This document shows positions 51,289 through 63,300 of a DNA stretch of 64,000 nucleotides, one piece after another; position 1 is the stretch's first letter, and each line of letters opens with the position of its first letter. The position numbers and the translations under genes are program-made. Source of the stretch: Rotaria sp. Silwood1. Lineage: Eukaryota > Rotifera > Eurotatoria > Philodinida > Philodinidae. Where the stretch lies: assembly GCA_905250075.1 (NCBI GenBank), contig CAJNOP010000021.1:506363-570362 (forward strand). The letters are read 5' to 3'. The notes beneath the pieces were generated by a model. It was not told the origin of the DNA, made no database searches, and saw nothing but the letters and a program-made list of their open reading frames with translations.

Positions 51289-51600
51289 TTAATAATTTGA
51301 TTGTGAATTATAGTAACCAGGATTTTGTACATAATTCATTGGCTGTGGGTTCCAAGGTTGTTGTTGTGGAGGCCAAGACTGTTGTTGTGAATAATAACCT
51401 TGCCTCATCGGTTGACCATAAGGATTTTGTTGATATTGATATGAAGAATATGGTTGTACTTGTGATGGTTTATTGCTTTTACAACACAAAGCACATATAG
51501 TCAGAAGAATTCCAATAATAGCAACAACTGCCAATATAATACCCACAACAATACCAATAATTTCCCCAGTACTTAAATTTGAGAAGCTACTAATTGACAT
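51289..51600 (-). CDS. Small single-pass membrane protein with Gln/Pro/Tyr-rich tail
   Basis: An uninterrupted frame of 103 residues starts at ATG 51598-51600. Residues about 11-38 are one membrane segment (GEIIGIVVGIILAVVAIIGI and on), followed by a short Cys-rich juncture (CALCCKS). The rest is a cytosolic-type tail rich in Gln, Pro, Tyr and Asn with repeated PYG/YQQ/PPQQ motifs, ending QSNY. No signal peptide is seen. The frame stays open upstream of the ATG (ENRRILQAFA) after a possible acceptor CAG, so an upstream exon with a signal peptide and ectodomain may exist. The layout (Cys-rich juxtamembrane, Pro/Tyr-rich tail) is shared by Shisa-like adaptors, but no Shisa Cys domain was found. 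The exon at 54.85 kb looks related. Confidence 0.65.
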   Translation of the reverse strand: MSISSFSNLSTGEIIGIVVGIILAVVAIIGILLTICALCCKSNKPSQVQPYSSYQYQQNPYGQPMRQGYYSQQQSWPPQQQPWNPQPMNYVQNPGYYNSQSNY

Positions 51601-51639
51601 GGCAAAAGCTTGAAGAATACGTCTGTTTTCAACTGATGA

Positions 51640-54600
51640 AAAAAACTATAGATGCTTCTTTCATTTTACATTTCGAAACGTTTGTTTTTTTTAACAAAAC
51701 ATTTTTCAAAAAAGAAAAAAAACGAAAGGAAGAAAGTGATGGCAAATAAAAATTATTCCAATGACGTATTTAACAAAACAAACAATGTATTAAATGCAAA
51801 GTTAACAAGAAAATGTATAAACTCGAACCGTATCATTAAATCTTTTCAGAATTTGTATTCAAAACCATCGACAATGTTCAAACCAAATATGAAATTGTTC
51901 ATTGTTTTGGTCGTCTATAAAACTTTTATTCGTCACCTAAAGGTGCGACAAAAATTCAAAAATAATACAAACATTTTGTTTGCTTAACATTATCGTCACA
52001 TATAACAACAAATCTTGCATAAAAAAACATAGCGCACTAGTAGATAAGAAAAAGGAAAAAAATAACATTAGTAGGTTACGAGAGAACACCTATTTTTATG
52101 TTTTTGCTATAAAAACCGTAAGCTACTTTTCTAGTACTCTATTGGTTTTTATTATCAGATATAATAGAGTTCAGATCGTATATTGCAATACTCATAAGAA
52201 CTGACTTTAGCCTCTCACACTTTCTATGCTAGTTGTAAATGATTACAAACAGTGTTTTCTAACCAAACTCAAATTATTTATTAATAATAATTCAAAACAA
52301 CGGAGAAAAAAACAGTTTCAGAATAGTGTTTAATAATGAAAAGTTTTAACGGAACCATCTATAATAAAAATTTATCTTGTCACTGGGATCGAATTCAACT
52401 CGGTGCTTAGTATGGACGGCTCGAACGTATCAACATGTTGTCAGTGTATCGATAATAACTCAAGTCTGTTCAACTTAACAAGCTTGAAGAGATTCTCTCG
52501 TATTGATACAATACTTTCAAAAAACAAGCCGATATAGCGCACTTTCCACCGACCAGTATATTGGTAGTAGTTTTTCGATTTCTATCATATAGGATATCTC
52601 ATTTAGTACAGTCAATCGCTGAACAAGTATAAACTGCAAATATAAATATCATGAAAAAAAAACATTTTCAGTTTCAAGCATAGTTCTCTTCTGTATTTAA
52701 TTGAATTAGTGATAATTTATACAACTGACAAATTTTAAGATTTTAATGCTATGATCATTCTACAGGTTTTCAAATAGTATTGATATTGATCAAAATTTTA
52801 TAGTTTATTATATATTTTTATTAAAGCAGAATTCATATTTGAAGATTTATTATTATTTACATCGATTAGAGATGTTCGAAACCAAGTTTTTTTTTGATTC
52901 TGACCCAGAGAAAACAACTATTCCATAATTTATTCGTATTGCATCTAAAACACTTTCTTCGATACTAATTGTTTGATTCATTTAGTCAATGAAGATCTTT
53001 TTTTGAGAGAGGGGGGGGGGGGGTCATCTCTCTTCAATCATGTCATGATTAATATTTAACAGATAACTCGCTGAATATCATAGAATATTTAACTATAGTC
53101 TTTAGTTCGAGTTAGAACAACTTTTTTCTCACAGTCCCGATTCCAGTTCTAGTAAACTTCTAAATTTTGATGTCGATCCGTGTAACTGAGACTAAACTTG
53201 CTGCCATACATCTCTAGTACCGACGAAAAAGAAACAAACAGCAAGACTATATAGAATCTTCGTTAGCTGAATACTATATACGTGATATTTCATATGGATT
53301 TTTTGTGTTCACTGATATTGATCAGAATAGATGTGACTTCTTTAGGTTATTATCTAGCAGAAAATCTCAATATGATGTTGCATCTTATTTGCATTTGTGT
53401 TATTTAAGAATTTAAATTATATCTTCTATAGTGTAGTTTATTATCTTTTCTTTTTGTTAGTTTTGAAATCGAGGCATAGATAATTCAAATTTACTATTAT
53501 TTATTTTTTATTTAGCTCTATCATTTGTTCAATATATAAGTCTATCCGTCTCCAGTCATGCTTATCGTCAGATGTTTTTTTTTTTTACATATATTAGAAT
53601 TATTTTCGTTACAAATTAAAACTAAATCGATTATTAGTTATTTAATAATTAAACATAACATCATAGAAATATTATAATACCGAATTTCCTGATATTCTAT
53701 AATTAGATGAAAATCTTACTTTTAGGAAAATCTTCACTTACGTTACAACGTCTTCACTCTTACACAGTGCTGTATGTGTAAAATCATGCCAAGTAGTGTG
53801 ATAATGTGTTTAGAGTAAAGATGTGTCGATAAGTTTAAAGATTATTTGATCGCATTACAATTTTATCACGTTCTAGTTTATGAAAAATTGATGTTTTTTA
53901 TGATCTAATTTGAATTGCTATATTATTGTCGACAAGTCAGAATCAGAACTTCTGAATCTCCTTTAAATAGACGAGATTTATATGTTATGAATTCAATTAC
54001 TCAAAGAATAATCTTATTTAAAGACGCGAACAAAAACTAAGAATATCGGCTAATCAAATATGTCTTTATGTTCAATGAAATTTTTTCCTTTACACGAAAT
54101 TAATAATTTGGTTTTGCAAATAAATTCGTGAAATATAAAAATTCTAAGTTTATTAACTAACGATGTCTTATAAAACATTATATAAAATCTACATATTTGT
54201 ATGACGTAATAATTAACAAGTAAATTTTGAGAGACATTGCGTAAGAAACAATAAGAATTTTCTCAATATATTTAATCTTTATAGTTTTAGTAATATACAA
54301 ACTGAGTTATTTAATTTTTTGATCACAAATTTATAAAATTTAGAGAAAATATTCGATTTTCTTTTTTTTTAGAATACGAATTTTAGAGTTTATATACAAG
54401 ACAAATCAAGAATAGAAAAAAAATTCATTAACATTGTAAGAAGAACAAGTCATATTCGGATAAGCAATATAAGAAACAAACATTTTAGATGTATTTATAT
54501 TTCTAAAAAATGAGACGTTTTTTTATTTTTCATTTTTGGTAAATTAATTTTTTTTTCTTTGATAAAAGCCAATTAGATAAACACCAAAAAATTTAACTAA

Positions 54601-54850
54601 AAAATATTGTTTTTCAAAATATTTATACAAAACCAAGTATAGAATTTTTCGTGTCTATGGTACAAATTTCATCGATTATTCTACTAAAAGCATATCCTAC
54701 ATAGATTGACAATTAATAATTACGTGAAAGTATCATCATTTTCTTTATAACATGTTTAACTGAATTATTTCGTCTATTTAAGAAATTGATCACAACAAAC
54801 TGCATCTTTACTCTTAGGCATCTAAGCTTTAACTGGAAACTATGATTATC
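51640..54850. other. AT-rich spacer between the two small membrane-protein exons
   Basis: No supported gene. A run of about 13 G (53010-53023) is the only striking simple repeat. The plus-strand frames at 51652-52204 are Lys/Asn/Phe-rich and judged to be chance. Confidence 0.4.
53010..53023. repeat. Poly-G run
   Basis: About 12-14 consecutive G after a GAGAGAG stretch. This is unusual in such AT-rich DNA and a possible site of G-quadruplex formation or length error. Confidence 0.8.
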
Positions 54851-54852
54851 TC

Positions 54853-55141
54853 TCATTGTTGATAAACAGAAGGTGGTACATTAAATTTAACAGACTGGTC
54901 ATATGGTGTATAATAACTCATGTTGATGGGCTGACTGTAATTAGCAGCTGTGCCATAGACTAGCTGCTGTTTCTTTTTTTTCTGCATACAATACTGATAA
55001 TACTGATAACAATAATGATAATAACTAATAGTGCTAAATGTCCAACAACTATTCCCATAAGTGTTCCAATAGACATAACTTTTGTGTTAGTACAAGTACT
55101 AACCATACTACATAATGTGACTGTAACGATTTGGGAGATAA
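54853..55141 (-). pseudogene. Membrane-protein exon related to the 51.3-kb gene, with a frame change in a poly-A run
   Basis: After an acceptor (TTTTTTTTAG at 55142-55150) the minus strand encodes VISQIVTVTLCSMVSTCTNT, then MSIGTLMGIVVG and a membrane segment ending ISIISIVCRKK. This is similar in layout and partly in sequence to GEIIGIVVG of the 51.3-kb gene. A run of eight A (plus-strand T at about 54973-54981) then shifts the frame to an early stop. The next frame gives a Tyr/Gln/Pro-rich tail (KQQLVYGTAANYSQPINMSY...) ending YQQ at TGA 54853-54855. One more A in the run would rejoin them. Either a slipped homopolymer has broken this gene or the run length is misread. Upstream exons were not identified with confidence. 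Confidence 0.5.
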
Positions 55142-55417
55142 CTAAAAAAAAGTAATGTGAAATTTTTGAAAAATTGACTCATATGAGATCTGAAAGATGA
55201 TGATATTTTTATAGATTCTTTTTCTTTTGCAAATAACATGACTCCATCCACAGAGCAACAAAAGGGGAAGAAGACGGTCATTAGATAGTTTTCATAGCAG
55301 CCGAAGGCAACAGATATCAGACTCTTTTTTCCGAGTTTTTAACGGCATTAACAACAAAACTTCGACTTAAGTGATAAGCTTGGGAAATAACCAATATCAA
55401 TATTTTTGAGTTTACTG

Positions 55418-55423
<6 letters not shown>

Positions 55424-55454
<31 letters not shown>
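55424..55454. repeat. AAT microsatellite
   Basis: (TAA)n, about ten units. Confidence 0.85.
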
Positions 55455-55794
55455 GTGTTAAATCAAGAATAATGAAAATAATCAGCGAATAACAACAAGG
55501 CGAACAAAAACATAGAGCACCAATGAAAAAAGAATAACTAAATCGCACACATCGTTTCACTGACGATCGACTACTCTTGGAAAACAACTATAGTTTATTA
55601 GAGGTTTTTCACTGGACTCATTTTTCATTAGTGTAATGAGGCTAAAACTGTATGTAAGTTTCACATTTTAGCTATAAAAGCGCTGCACTGGCAAGCTTTT
55701 CTTCTGAAGATAAACTCGAAAAAGGGTGCAATCAGTGAAATACAGTTATATAAATGTATGAAAAATTTTCAACATATAGTTGATTTTATCTACT

Positions 55795-56550
55795 ATCAGT
55801 TTCAAAATATAATGTATTCCACTGTCTTTTTGAATACTTTTTTATTAGAAACATCGTAGAGACCTGCAATTTTCACTATTCGAGAGAAGAAATTCAGCAC
55901 TATCGAAATATATTGAAAATTGATTGGTCCGCAGTTGATCTATCTGGTGAGTTCTTCGTGAACTTTTTCGAAAACGATATTCTTAAGCTAATTTCTATTT
56001 AGACTTGGACTTTGAATAGAACTATTTGATAAAAAATTCTTTTCCTTCGATCTATCCAAAGCCGACATTCCTAGCTGATTTCGTTTGATAGTTATAAAAC
56101 TTTCATTGAAACCTTCGATTTCAGCCAAATGACCTATAATCATCCGAAAAAGCAGTTAGGCAGAAGTAATTCACAATGCTGAGCCGAATGGTAATATTTA
56201 CTTTTAGGCACGAAATAATTCGACTCTTTTATCTCAATATTTCTGGAATTCTACAATCAGCCTCCATGTAACGAACAGAGTGAAGTCATTTCGAATCTAA
56301 ACACAAAGATCATTATTCGATACAGCTTCTTTATAACTCTCGAATGGAACAAGCTAGGAATATTGGCATTGCGTATATTGAAAGATAAGAGCTTTTCTAC
56401 TGATTAGTCGATTGCTGATCAACCATATTTCGATATTCTTCAATAGTTTCGAATCGTCTTTCTCTTGAATTATGAAAACCAAAGGTCTCGATAATGTTTC
56501 TATCAAAAGTTATTCAAAAAAGAGTAGTGCAAATTATATTTCGAAATGAA
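55795..56550. mobile_element. Foldback element, related to the one at 9.3 kb
   Basis: The left arm starts near CAGTTTCAAAATATAATG and runs through TTTTTGAATACTTTTTTATT and GAAACATCGTAGAGACCTGC. The inverse of the right arm has TTTCGAAATATAATTTGC, TTTTTTGAATAACTTTTGAT and GAAACATTATCGAGACCTTT. Inner blocks (GCCGACATTCCTAGCTGATT / GCCAATATTCCTAGCTTGTT, then GTTTGATAGTTATAAA / ATTCGAGAGTTATAAA) also match. Arms of about 370 bp meet near 56180. The CTAGCTTGTTCC(A/G)TTC block is shared with the element in the intron at 9.3 kb. No ORF. Confidence 0.75.
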
Positions 56551-57221
56551 TATTAATTACTTTAAATTATATCTTGCGATTAAAAATATTCAAAATCTGA
56601 GCAGTTCTCATTCATAAACTCTGACTACTTTTAACTATTATAAATTATTTTTTATGATTGTGAAATTGCGATTGAATAAATCGTCTAAAGAAAGTCAATT
56701 AATCTTAGCTTTTTCTGTTATAATGTATTGAAACCAAATAATTTGATGTAAACATTCAAATATATGTCAATAAATCAATTATTAAATAAATGCTTGCATA
56801 TGAATAAAAACTACTTTACAATATTTTTGTTTATAAGATCATGTTTATATAGTTAGTCAAAAAAAAACAGATACAAACAACAACAGTAGCAGCAGCAGCA
56901 TTGAGAGAAGAAGAACACCGTTGGGCATTAGCAATTAAGAGAGAAAAAAAAAGACACTGTGTTACAGTTACAAGACGCTCAAGAATAAACGACGAGTAAA
57001 GAAAAATTCAATTCACACAAGCACACAGATCAGCCTAACTATTCTAAAACATTTTGATGAATTAAGAGAGAAACTACAAAGCAAGAAAAAAAAAGAAAAC
57101 TGTTTTATAATAAACTTGAACTTGAAGAAAAAGAAACGATGTTTTACGAAAATAGATAATGTCAATGAGAATAAAATGTTGTTAATTATATTGACTAGTG
57201 TGTTTTGATATTTCACACAAG
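56551..57221. other. Spacer 3' of the perlecan-like gene
   Basis: AT-rich, with a short CAGCAGCAGCAG-type run near 56887-56900. No gene recognised. AATAAA (minus strand) for the perlecan-like gene lies at 57222-57227, 15 bp after its stop. Confidence 0.45.
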
Positions 57222-57241
57222 TTTATTTATATAATTATTAT

Positions 57242-60200
57242 CTATGAGCGTCTCTTCTTTTTCTTCTTACGTAATTCATCATTTGCCCGAAGAGTAACTG
57301 GTGCATAACCGTGATATGGTTGAGGTTGACCAGGTACTGCTACTGAACATTGTAAATACATTTGTTCAGCAGGTGAATCTTCAGTTGGAGCTAATATAAC
57401 ACTATTTCCTTGTTGCTATTCAAACATAAAAGAATAAAAATGAAGTTTTTTTTTTTAACATGTTCTTTGTTTTTCAAATACATACACGAGCATAATTTGG
57501 TAAACTTGTATCATGTGCATATTTAGCCCATGTTATAGTGTATTGTTGAGCACCTTTAACACGGCATGTTAGATTGGCTTTTTCACCACGTCCAAGAGTT
57601 ACTTCACTTGGTTCAATAGTTACTTCAATGTATTCAGCTTGTGGTTGATATTCACCACCAGATTGAAAACTTTGATCGTAACCTCCAGCGGAACCACCTC
57701 AAATATGAATTTGAATATTAATAATTGAACAAAAAGAAATCAGTTTGTTTACCTTCAATTCGAAGATCATAACTGCTCTCTTGTATTCCAGCTTCTGGTG
57801 CACGTGGAAAGCTTACTTCACATCTATTTAAATAAACATAAGTGAAATTTGTTTAAACGAAAAAAAGAAACTATTTTCTTTACCGATAACGTCCAGCATC
57901 ACTTGCTTGAGCATTACGAATAATTAATAAACCATTTGGATGTACCTCAACATCTATTTAAGAAAAAAAAACATATTTTTCGAATCAAAATAAACTAATC
58001 AGATTTTACTGTTTTCCAATGGTTGACCATCTTTGGTAAATGTATATTCATATGGACGTTCAACGCTTCCTTGAACTGCGCATTGTAAATGAATTTCACG
58101 TCCAATTTGATGGCTTTGTTCATCACGTGGTTCAAGACGTACATCAATAAAACTACGACCACCATCTTGTCCATGACCTAGAAATTATAAAAAACCAAAT
58201 TAATAAAAAAAATATCTCATTCAAAGAAAAAAAATCATAATAAAATAGAAAGCAGATGTGAAAAAAGTAATATAACAAGCTAAGCGTACTCGATGGGCGA
58301 ACAGTAAGCGTTAAGGTATCAGAATCATTTGCTGATGAGCAAGTAAATTCAAGTCCACTGTCTTGTACTGTAACAGCACCCAATGATAAATAACCATTTG
58401 AAAACGAAAGACCGAGTGGTACTGGTTCACGCTGTTGACCATTATGACGTGTAACATCCAAACGAAGTGATAATGGATCAACATCACCTCGACAAGCAGC
58501 TTCAAGACGACGACCTTCATGTAAATCTACTCTTTGAACATTCCAGTGAACTCTTCGATTTTGATTAACTGTTAATTCAATGATTAATAAGCAAAAGGAA
58601 AATGTATTAGGTTTGAGAAAGCAAAGCATTATAATAAGCAAAGCTCATATTACTTACCGTGACCACCTTGTGAAGCAGCTAGATGGCAAAAAAAGCAATG
58701 TTAAGAATTGTTAAACATTATTCAATATTAATACTTACCATGAGCACTTTGTGTACCAGCTAAAAGACACAAAAAGTAATGATAACAATTGTTAAATATT
58801 ATTCAATAAAACTTACCTGTTTCTCTCCATCGAATAACAATTGGTGCCGATACACGACCATAAGCATTTGTGACATCAAGTGTATATCGTCCATCAACAT
58901 TATTTGATCGTCCTTCAACACGTAATGCTCCATCATTACGTGCAATGACACCTTCAGGTAAATATCCTGAGCCATCTTTTGACCAAGTTGCTTTTGCTCC
59001 ACTTGCCCCCTAAATATAAATAGTAAAACTTTACAATAAATAAAAAAAGGGAACTTTTTTTTGTTACAGAAATAGTTGGTACAATATCGATCACTTGACC
59101 AGCACTTATATCATAATGATCTTGTGAAAATTGAATTCGTGGTGCACCAGCTTGTTGTTCACGTCCTCGGCCACGTCGTGGTTCAACATTAATACGTAAT
59201 TCTTGTCGATCTTCACCATGTGGATTACTTACAACAACTTGATATGTACCAGCTGCTTCAGGTGTTGCACGATTAAGTACAAGACGGTTTGGTTCAACAG
59301 TGAACAATGCTGAAATTGGTTGATAACCTTGGTCTGTCCATTTATTCCATTTGACTTCAATTGGATCGTGTGACTGAATAAACAAAAGGAAATAAAAATT
59401 TTTTTTTCTAATTAATTTTTATTCAAACTTACGCTAACTGTATATTGAACAATCATACGTTGACCTTCTTTTAAATTAATTACTCTTGGTTCAATAGTTA
59501 TTTTTGGTGCGCCAACTTAAAAAAAAATAACAGCATTTTCCTAGATTAAGCATCTCTTTTTTTTTTGTTTTGTTTAATTTACCAGTGCTTGCATGTGGTC
59601 GATCAACAGGACGGGGTCGCTCTATACGTTGAACACGAAGCTCATATGGAATAGATACACGTGAGCCATCATTTCCATATACTTCACAATAGTAAGTACC
59701 CGAATGTTCCGATCGTGCATCAGTTATTTGTAAACCATTGCCATTTTGAGTTATACCTAGTGGTAGTGGTTGGCCACCATCGCGACGCCAGTAAACTTGA
59801 TAAAGTGCACCTTGAGGTTGTATGAATTGATTATCACCTTCAAGTATTGTCAGTGGACTTGGTGGACTAAATACTGGATAAGCAAAAGGAGGACTAATAG
59901 GTTGTCGTTGACCTAAGAAAAAAATAATAATCATTTCAATAAAATTATTTACATCGAAAATAAATTAACCTGGACGATAATCTAAATAAATAGCAATACG
60001 TTCAATAAAACCATCAGGATGAGTTATTGTGCAAATATAATTTCCAGCTTGTTCAGCTGATGGATTACGGAAAACGAGATCATTGCCTTCTTGAACAACA
60101 TTGGCTGGTAGTGGACTACCATCAGTACGACCCCATACAACTGATCGTGGTTGAGCATTCTAATAAAATTTTTAAAAATTTTATATATAAATAGACTTTT

Positions 60201-60361
60201 AATAAACAATTAATAACGTACAAGAACTTGAAGTGGAACATGTTGTTCTGGTAGATTACCATCTAAAACAATGGTTAATGGAGTTGTACCACGTGTATCA
60301 TAAGGTCGTTGGTCGACATAATAAGCACCTCTTGGAGCAGGTTCATATGGTGGTACTGGAT
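57242..60361 (-). other. HSPG2: Perlecan-like: C-terminal Ig series and basic tail
   Basis: About seven Ig-like modules. In the first two the N-terminal Cys of the core disulphide is not seen, while the second remains ([20 protein letters not shown]). In the next two both are replaced (MIVQYTVS with [18 protein letters not shown] with [10 protein letters not shown]). The last three have both Cys (LEAACRG with LEFTCSS; IHLQCAV with YRCEVS; ANLTCRV with MYLQCSV). The Trp core (KWNKW, ATWSK) is kept, so the fold is probably retained without the disulphide. Confidence 0.8.
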
Positions 60362-63300
60362 CTAAAAATAAGTAAACAAACAGATTATGAAAATAAATTA
60401 TTATTTTTATATTCTTACAAGATGGATATTGCTCATCTCTTGTACATTGATTCAATCGTGGATCGAGTATATAACCAGGACGACATCGTTCACATCGATC
60501 ACCTTCACTATTAGCTTGACAATCCTATTTATAAAAAAAAAGAAAACGAAATATAATTAAACAAATAACAAAAATTTAAATTATAAATTAATACATACAA
60601 GACATCTGCCAGTATCTCGATCACATCTATCTGATCGATCATTACATAATGATCGACATGACCAACATTGACCCAAATAAATACCAACTAATGGATGTGG
60701 ACGACCATAACCTTCAGCACATTTTTCACATGATGTACCCGTATAATTAGCTGGACAACGACATGATTCAACTGTTGGTGCTGGATCTGTATAACCATCA
60801 CGAGCAGCAACATTTAAAGTAACACCACGAAGTCTAAAATAAAAAAAAATCAAATTCAAATCCAATTCTATTAATTATCTTACACAGCATTACGTCGACC
60901 ACCAATTGGATTTATTTTAACAAGTAATGTATCCAAATCTGATAGAGCCATAAGAATATTTTCCCGATCAATATATGTTCCATCTTTACGTGTAAATGTT
61001 CTCTAGAAAGTAAAGACAAAAAGAAAAACAAATTTCATAGATTTTTTTTATTTTTTATTTTTAATTATTTATATTCATACTTCATTACATGGTACCGAAT
61101 AAGTAGCATTTGAATTAGCTTTAAATCGTTGATTTTGTGGAAGTTTATGAACAAGATCAATATTATTGCCACGTAACCATATAAATTCATCATTACTTGG
61201 TGCTTCATTATCATTACCATCGTTTGTAAAATGAATATCAATATTACCATCATATAATGTAACAACATTTCCAAGTGTTTCTTTTGGTGCTTTCCAATAA
61301 AGAACTTCATTAGCTGATCGTCCTAACGAACTTTGATCGAGAGCTATTTCACGTCCACCATGACGTTGTTGTATACGATCACGTGCTTCATATGGATCGG
61401 TAGCAAATGTTTTTGGTACAACATTCCAGTTATTTAATGGAAGTGGAATCTAATAAACAAATGAAAAAATAAAAATAAAAAACAAAGCAAAACTTACAGG
61501 TTGTCGTCGCCAATCCGTTGAAGTACAATCAGTTGATACACCCGAACAGAAACATGGTAAACAACCATTTGGTGTTGTTGGATTCAAATAGAAATGACTA
61601 CGTTTACATTGATCACATCGAGCACCTTCAACATTGTATTTACAAATACAACGATCACCACGATCCATATGTGTGCCAGCTGGATTACAACCTATTTAAA
61701 ATAATTTTAAAAATAAAATTTAACTCATCAATTCATATCGAATAATAATTATTTACGTGATGTTGGTGGTGCAACTGTAACCGGTTGACAATCATATGGT
61801 GTACCTCGACGAGCATCACCTTGATAACCTGGTGCACAGAATTCACAACTATAACCAGCAGTATTATGTTGACAATTCTAGAGAAAACAAAAAAAAACAA
61901 TATAATAATAAAATGATTAGTCTTTTTCTTTTCTCGAACACATACAAGACATTGTCCAGTAGATGTACAATATGATGAATGACCATGACAGTTACATTGG
62001 AGTGGTGCTGGTGTTGGTGGAGGGCCTGAAACTATTAAAACAAAACAAATGATAAGAATATGGTTTTTGTTTTTAAACTAAAATACAAACCAATAATAAC
62101 ATCAACAATTGCATCCGGAATAGCAAAAATAAATCCTTGATTGTTAAGTGCTTCACATGAATAAGCACCACCATCAGATGAAATAACATTACGAACAGTA
62201 AGTGTGCCAGTGATAAGATGTGGATCATTTGGATCTACAGTTTGTGCCATTGTACATCGTCCATTATCCGAACCATCACCACATACATGTCCCCAATTGA
62301 GACGCCAATTGATATATGGTGCTGGTGAACCACGAGCTATACATTGAATAGTTAATGTTTGGCCAACATGAACTTGAATTTGACGTTGTGGTGCCGAAAC
62401 AACAATTGGTTTAACTTTAAAACAGAAAAAAGAACAAAACGTATGATAATAATTTTCCATGTTTATGTGATTTACCACAGCCGACTTCATCCGAACGATC
62501 AGGACAATCATTATAACCATCACATTGAAATGATCGTGGAATGCATATTGGATTTGGTGTTGTAGCATTTGAACCACCACAATGAAATTCACTTGGTTTA
62601 CAATAACGTTGACGAGGAAGTATTTCTTTTAAATAATAGAAATAGAAATTTTTCTTTACATTAAAATTTTCTTTTTCTTTTACATACCACAATAACGTTG
62701 ATCTTCATCACTTCCATCATCACAATCACTAAAAAAAATAAATATCAAATTTATAACAAAATTTTATTCATTTTCATTACCGATCACCATCACACATCCA
62801 AAATTTCTGTACACATTTTCGTCCACGATCGGCATTAGTACAACCAATTTCATTTGGTTGACATGCATCACCTAAATTAATCTCAATAATTAATTTTTAA
62901 CACTATAATTCGTATCACTTACTACTTCCAGTGCCTTCATCACTATTATCACCACAATCATTTTTACCATCAAAAAGATATGCACGAGGAATACATCGAC
63001 CATTACGACAAGTAGCTTCATCAACACCACATCGACCAGCTATTGGTTGTTGAGGACCAGCTAGCATAGACAAAAAAGTCAAATTATATAAAACAACAAA
63101 AAACTTCTTGTTCTAATAGAATATACCATTAACATAAAGATTGACTGTGCCACGTGCCGTTTGACCACGAGTACTAGTTGCTTCACATGTGTATACACCA
63201 GAATCTTGAAGAGTAACTCGAGGAATAACTAATTGATCTGTGTAACCACGATTGTCTGGTCCTTGGCTCTAAAAAATAATACACGTATGACGATTTGAAA

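Noticed and set aside
51652-52204. Two Lys/Asn-rich plus-strand frames
   Set aside because: Composition follows the AT-rich DNA; no splice link, domain or signal peptide.
52375-52440. Possible tRNA-like GATCGAATTCAACTC segment
   Set aside because: No complete cloverleaf with paired acceptor and anticodon stems could be drawn on either strand.
55240-55340. Cys-rich minus-strand frame (GCYENYLMTVFF, PFCCSVDG) as an upstream exon of the 54.85-kb gene
   Set aside because: Suggestive, but no good acceptor and no donor joining it in phase was found.
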